Under the pieces are notes generated by a model. That model did not search any database. It had not been told where the DNA came from and saw only the letters and a list, made by a program, of their open reading frames with translations. The position numbers and the translations under genes were made by a program. This document shows, piece by piece, positions 58,508 through 64,000 of a stretch of 64,000 nucleotides of DNA (positions are counted from its first letter, which is position 1; each line of letters starts with the position of its first letter). This DNA is from Tanytarsus gracilentus (Eukaryota; Arthropoda; Insecta; Diptera; Chironomidae): the NCBI GenBank assembly GCA_038502055.1, contig JAXRKN010000045.1, positions 1,138,501 through 1,202,500 of the forward strand, given 5' to 3'.

Positions 58508-58871
58508 AACTAAATTTTCTTATAATATTTAAATATTTTTTAATTAGTGATGCACCTCGTTTTCCATTCCCTACATAATAAATTAATTTTTGGAATCATT
58601 TTCAGAGCTGTACAGCAGAGGGTCGAAATTAGTCTTATTTAAAAAGATTCTGAAGAACACGCATGCTAAAAAAGCGCACCCCTAAGAACAAGGTCTTACT
58701 CATCATTATTGTATTAAGAATTATATCTAAAAATAATTCTTGTTTTATAATTTTTATTAATTGCGATTATACACTTTTATAATATGCATCAATATAACAT
58801 AATCAGTGAATTTTGTCAAAAAAAAATTATTCATATTATATATAGGTTAATGATTATTATTGATTGATTGA

Positions 58872-59299
58872 TTGCTGATGGGTAGCGACACAGAACTTAA
58901 TCAGGATAGACGCAAACCATGCAGAACTCTTAAGATTGCTCTTAAGAATAGAGTAAAGATACCCCTTTTTTCCCCCTCAACAATGGACGTCCCCTCAGGA
59001 ATCGTCCACCTCGGGAGCTGCAACACACGTCTTGAGAAAGACGCACTAGCGATCGAATAGACCCCCATCAGAGTTTTAATGTTAGTTATCATGGAACGCC
59101 CAGCGGAAAAAACCAATCAGGGCGCCGTAATCCATGACGTAAAATTTTTCATTATGAACAGTCTTGTGATCACTCGTAGAGTGTTTCCAACTAATCACAA
59201 TTGTGGGTTAGTTAACTGAATCTTACGATTGCAGTTAGAAAAATAAATAAATAAGCCAAAGGTGGTTCGACGGCATTGTATAAAAGTTACCGTCACTAC
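58872..59299. mobile_element. Second, diverged SINE-like copy
   Basis: GC-balanced segment that shares blocks in the same order with the insert at 55141-55463: AGACGCAAACCA..GCAG, GCGATCGAAT..CCCCCA and the 3' block GTGGTTCGACGGCATTG..ATAAAA..CCGTCACTAC (59262-59299). The middle is longer (about 430 bp in all). No target duplication is obvious, so the ends are approximate and the copy is older. Open frames inside are not protein-like. Confidence 0.55.
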
Positions 59300-59633
59300 A
59301 ACCTTCCTCAGTCCTGACAAGCTGTCAGGCACTGGCCCACCTACATTACAAAACAAACAAACATAAAACATAAATGTATAAAGTACCAAGTCAAACCAAT
59401 TGTATAAAAGTTTGGTTTATCATCTACCTTCCTCCATCTAATCTAATTGATTAGCATGGGATAAACAGGTCATTCAACTTTCGTCCGTAAGTACTCACTA
59501 CTTCCTTCCTCAACTGGTCACTAAGATTAACAGTTGGTTTTGTTGGATACCAACGAATACGATCAAAATGTCATTAAATTGATAAAAATTATAAGATAAA
59601 GCATAAAAATAACATTTTTATAAAACCCCTTAA

Positions 59634-59920
59634 TTCCCCCTGTAAGTTAAATAAATTTTTCTTTCAACTCTTTGACTGAATCTACGTTTCATTTGTTCAA
59701 AACAACTCAAAAAATGTAACTCTCATAAAATACCATCCAAATGCGATTTTTCCCCCTGGTGAGGTTAATTAAATTTTTCTTTCTCTCTGCTTTCTTTGCT
59801 TCCTCTATTCAAAATAACTCAAAATGCAATTTTTGTGAAAAACCAACCTAATGCGCTTATTTTCCCCTGGTTAAGTTAGTTAATAAATAAATTTTTATCA
59901 AACTCTGCTAAGCAGAAGTT
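59634..59920. repeat. Degenerate tandem repeat, unit about 115 bp, 2.4 copies
   Basis: Units begin at about 59634, 59750 and 59862 with TTCCCCCTG..AGTTA, followed by TAAATTTTTCTTTC, TTCAAAA.AACTCAAAA and CCAA.TAATGCG-like blocks at matching positions. The third copy is partial. Lies between the SINE-like copy and the beta-adaptin gene. Confidence 0.7.
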
Positions 59921-60109
59921 TTGAAGATGAGTAAGAAAAAAGAAAAAGAAGAAAAAAATGCAATACCAACTTGAAAAATTAAACTTTTTCAGGTTACAAA
60001 GATCCAGTAGAGATCCAGTAGGATCAAAACAAAAAATATTTTCAATTCCCGATCATTACAGTTTCAAAATGAAATAAATGCAAAGAAGTCCTTAATTATA
60101 CCCTTTAAA

Positions 60110-60201
60110 GCAAGAATGAGTGAATTTTAAGATATCCAAAGACTTTTAAATTAAAAAAAATGAAAAAAAAAATTCAATAAAAGTTTCACTCATTCTTGCT
60201 T
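60110..60201. repeat. Short inverted repeat (hairpin) downstream of beta-adaptin
   Basis: AGCAAGAATGAGTGAA (near 60111-60126) is matched by its reverse complement at about 60186-60202, with about 60 nt of A/T-rich spacer. It could be a MITE remnant or a hairpin near the end of the beta-adaptin transcript. No target duplication is clear. Confidence 0.5.
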
Positions 60202-60428
60202 GCATACCTGACTTAATTAGATGAACTCGGTGTTACGTCGATTACCCGATGTCTTAACTGTCCGATGAAAATGAATTTAACACTTACAACTCACTAAATC
60301 ACTAAAAATAATTAATTTTTTTAAATTTTAATGTGTACCCTTCGAGGGGCTAGCAACTTTTTCCATTCATATCATATATAGATTAATGTGGAATTAATTA
60401 ATACGTCATCGATTGCAGCTAAATTTAT

Positions 60429-63264
60429 TTAGCCCGATTTAATAATGATATCGTAAGCTGTATAGATCATTGGTGCGACTTCAATAGATCTTGATTTGAG
60501 ACTGAGTGTACCCTCGCTACTGCCTGGAGCGAGTTTTAATTCAAGAAGCACAAAAACATTGTTCTCGAGCTTTAGAGATTGATAGAGCATATCTTGTCCC
60601 TCGACATTCCTCTTGGCAATGGTGAAAACATTGTTGGCAGTCATTCTGGCAGCAATCGCATCAGCATTACCGACAATTCCGTTGAGCGTGTATTGAACCT
60701 CATTTGCCGCTGGAATTTCTTTCCATGTCGAAAGGAAAACTCGTTTGTCAAGCTGACCATCTTCAGTAAAGAGTGTATGACCATGCACAAGGCATGCAAA
60801 ATAGAAAACATCCACATTGTTCTTGATAGCAATTTGAAGATTATTAATGGGTTCCATTCGCATGATTGGACCAGTACTGTTCATTTTGAGTGAGGCTTCA
60901 ACTGTTTGTCCTGGAGGAAGTGGTGGAACTTGAAGGGGAGCGCCTGGAACTAATCCAAAGCTGTTTTTGTTGAGCTGAATTGCGAAACCACTCATTGCCT
61001 GCATTGCTTTATTTGTGAATGTCATGTCCATATAAACACCGGCACCACGTCTCGAGAAGGTTCCCTGAATTTCCAAACCTTTACCCTTCTCTGCGGGCAG
61101 CCAAGTAATTTTTGGAATTTGTGTCATGGTTGTTGTTTGAGTGTTTAGTCCAAATATGTCACCGAGCAGTCCATTTCCAGCAGCCGCTGTATTTATGACG
61201 GGTTCAGGTGCTGGGGGTCCTCCTCCGAGAAGAATGTCTAATCCACCGCCGAGTAAATCGATGTTACTTTGAGGTACGGCAGCTGGAGCTGGCGCAGGAG
61301 CACTTCCAATATCCATCGAGAGCAAATCACCAATGAGCGAGTCTTGATTTGGGATTACTGTGGAGGATGAAGATGTTGCTGCTGCTGTTTCATGCTGTTC
61401 GACAACCGGGCGATTTGGAAGAGATTTTCTAACGCCAGCCGTTCTTCCCTCAACGAATGCAGTCGGTGGCTTATGATAGACACTCGCCAATGATGAAATA
61501 TGACAAATAAGTTCGTCCAAGAGAGTTGGCTCGAGCAAGTCAGTTTCCTCTGAAATTAATGGCTTTTCAGCTAATACAACTTCTTTAGCTGCAGCAGGAT
61601 CGGTTGAGAGCAATCGCCAATAGATGAATCCACGATCACGTAAATCCGGATTATCGCTGTCTTGCGTCGCAAGCGAGAGAACATGTTGAACGAGCTCTTG
61701 AGTGTCAGCTGGACGCTTTAAGAACAATTTAACGACAGCTGTCAAAAGTTGAAGTTGAACTTGAGCATTTTCATCTTGAAAGCCTTCCAAGAAGCTGTCG
61801 AGTAATTCATCAGCGTTGTCAATGCGCTCTGCATATTCGCCAATAATCCAAACCATCGATGCTCGAGCTTCTGGCTCATCGAGAGTATCCAAATTCTCAC
61901 ACAATGTGCTAATGATGCTCTCATATTTATTCGGATACTTCCTAAAGATATCTTTAATGACAACAATCGCCTCTTGCACAACATAGTTAACTTTCGTTTG
62001 AATTAATTCGAGAAGAGTTGAAACACATCGCTCTGCAGAGGGCTCAACTTTGATTGCACACCTTCCTATAGCACGCACTGCCTTACGCACAAAATCAACA
62101 TCAACTTCGGTCGCGTACTCTTTCAATTCACTCAAAACTTGTGCGATATTACTCTGATTGGCCAATCGGATCATGATGTCGAGTTTTTCGAGCTTAACGT
62201 AAATCGGATCGTTATACTTAACGAAGAAAACTTTCATCTCGTGCTTGAGAATATCGGGACGCTTTTGAACAATCAAGTTAATGTTGCGAAGTGCAACGTA
62301 CTGAACTTCTGGCTCCGACGAGAGAAGAGTAACAAGTGGAGGTGCCAATTTCTTTGTGAGTGTTGCACAAAAATCGCTATCAGCCGAGAGAATCTCGAGT
62401 AATTTCATTAGAACCTTGATAGCACTCAAAACTACAGCTGCATTCGCATGAGCTAAACGTGGTGTAATACGTTCGCATATTGATTGGGCTTCACGCTCAT
62501 CTTTAGGAGTGTAGTTGGCGAGTGAATCTAGTATGAAAACTTGACCCCATTCTGTGCACTCATTGAGAGCAGTTAAAAGCTTGTTGATTGTTGCCGAATT
62601 CAATTCGACCAAGGGACTGCCCGACGCAGACGATTCATTTATTTCGCTCAATGCAGCCACTGCATTAGCTACTACCATTGGATTTGAGTCGGAAAGTAAG
62701 TCCTTTAAAAGGTCCAAAAATCCTTGCTCTTCAACCATTGAACTTGAGATGTCGTAAAGTTTAGCGACGCAAACAGCTGCCGTCTTTCGAACATATGGGT
62801 CTTCATCTCTCAAACATTTTCTCAACGGCTCGCACAAATACTCGGTGATTTTATCAACGCGAATACAGCCCATTGTTCGAACAGCGAGTGCTCTTATCAG
62901 TGGATTTGAGTCTTCGCAATCCTATAAATAAATATTAACTTTTCTAATAATCCATTTATTTCATGTAACAAAAATGTTTAATTACCTTAACAAAAGTGTT
63001 GACAGCCATAATAGCCATATCGGGTTGTGACTTTGCATAGTTCATCAAGTAGAGATAGACCAGCTTCTTCAATTCCAAATTGTCAGTTTGCATGCAATTG
63101 ACAACATCCGGAAACAGTGCCGAAACATCTTTACCAACGGTCATGCTAGCAATCACCTTCTTAACTGCCTCCTTTTTCTTCTCCTTCTTATCGCTGTTCA
63201 ACTCCGACTTTAATTCGAAAATTTCACCCTTCTTGGTGGTCGTAAAGTATTTTGAATCAGTCAT
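60429..63264 (-). CDS. Bap: AP-1/AP-2 complex subunit beta (beta-adaptin)
   Basis: Two coding exons on the minus strand, 63264-62986 and 62921-60429, joined in phase 0 at NTFVK-DCEDSNPLIRALAVRT, give 923 aa. Beta-adaptin is the large subunit of the clathrin adaptors at the trans-Golgi network and plasma membrane; insects usually have one gene serving both. Order: N-terminal trunk of HEAT-like repeats (about 10-540, starting KGEIFELKSELNSDKKEKKK), a flexible hinge rich in Ala, Pro and Gly (about 570-680, with LLSMDIG and NIDLLGGGLDILLGG as likely clathrin-binding acidic-leucine boxes), and the appendage (about 690-923, ending YTAYDIIIKSG). Length is normal. A 5' UTR intron is likely: an acceptor (ttcttttag) lies at 63293-63294, 28 nt before the start. 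The stop overlaps an AATAAA. Confidence 0.96.
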
Positions 63265-63292
63265 TCCGTGGCTGGGCTCGAATACGCGTAAT

Positions 63293-64000
63293 CTAAAAGA
63301 AGAATTAATCGGAATTACATCGGCATTGTGAACATTAGTTGGTCTAATTTAACTGAATGGGCGCAATAGGAATCATTTTTATGATTATTATATGATATGT
63401 ATCTTTTCTGTTAGTTCCGACTGGATCTCAGTGTAAAAATCGATATTTTTTTTCCTCCCAATAAAGAGTCTATACAAAATTTCGTAATAAGGCGACTTGC
63501 GGTGACCACCGTACACAGCCACTATTTACTAATCCGCGAATGCATTTTCATTAATTCGCTTTCGTTGATTTAATTTTAGATTTCACGATTAATTTTGTTT
63601 TGTCTTCGTCATTCTCCACCCATCTTTTTTTCCAATTGATGTTTTTTGTGTGATTTTTACGCTAAACTATCGCATGCATTGTTAGTAATGACGTGAAGAA
63701 TATTACTTACATTACGAAATTTAACTGGATAAAGTTTAATAAATGCTTTTAATACACGAATAAATGGGAAAATTGTTGGAATGGTTTAGCGATAACACAA
63801 AAAATATTTTTCACTCGGGGTTCAATTGGATATTTTGTGACAGATTTCTATGAAGGGGAACGAAAGTGCGGAAAATTTAAATTTTTACACAACGATCTTT
63901 TTTTTACCAAAATAGTTTGTGAATTTTTATTCCGATTTTCTCCGCATAAAAAATTATCATTTTAAATAAGAATTATTTGCATTATATATTACGAACGTAT
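63293..64000. other. 5' UTR intron and promoter side of beta-adaptin
   Basis: No coding exon. The acceptor for the coding exon is at 63293-63294; the first non-coding exon and promoter should lie here or beyond the window. A short palindrome GGTGACCACC near 63500 is the only eye-catching motif. Confidence 0.4.

Overview
The window is nuclear DNA from an insect, most likely a dipteran and plausibly a nematoceran midge. The evidence is insect-restricted gene families (Osiris-like proteins, tandem insect-type acyl-CoA desaturases, milton/TRAK, a CRAL-TRIO protein), very AT-rich non-coding DNA, and mostly 50-80 nt GT-AG introns. The species cannot be named from sequence alone. Exon joins given here were made by following reading frame, intron phase and splice consensus; none has transcript support.

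Layout. 1-10.3 kb: three tandem plus-strand delta-9 acyl-CoA desaturases (the first cut by the window edge), with a hAT-like MITE carrying a 10-bp minisatellite between the second and third. 11-16.7 kb: Osiris-like gene (minus), a small secreted membrane protein, a second Osiris-like gene and a tetraspanin. 18.6-29.6 kb: an M1-family aminopeptidase N locus with two alternative sets of N-terminal exons (18.6-20.2 kb and 25.8-26.9 kb) in front of one shared catalytic body; the 5.6 kb between the sets holds a near-perfect long inverted repeat. 30-50.8 kb: a gene-poor stretch around a single-exon two-finger C2H2 gene (minus, 40.6-41.7 kb), with a possible acidic C-terminal exon at 35.3 kb and a compound repeat at 48.1-49.5 kb. 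50.8-53.8 kb: milton/TRAK. 54.1-58.1 kb: a CRAL-TRIO lipid-binding gene (minus), convergent with milton, whose 3-kb intron holds a SINE-like insert and two related hAT-derived elements, one with a MITE nested inside. 58.4 kb: tRNA-Gly(GCC). 58.9-60.2 kb: a second SINE-like copy, a ~115-bp tandem repeat and a small hairpin. 60.4-63.3 kb: the AP-1/AP-2 beta adaptin gene (minus).

The genes are ordinary eukaryotic single-gene units, not operons. Shared themes are lipid handling (desaturases, CRAL-TRIO), cuticle/secretory membrane proteins (Osiris-like, tetraspanin, aminopeptidase) and vesicle/organelle traffic (milton, beta-adaptin). The most unusual material is in the mobile DNA. Two sibling hAT-derived elements, each with its own 8-bp target duplication, differ by a coordinated change of every subterminal palindrome (ACCCGGGT in one, CCCCGGGG in the other) at both ends. 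The aminopeptidase locus with duplicated, phase-compatible N-terminal modules is the most interesting gene structure.
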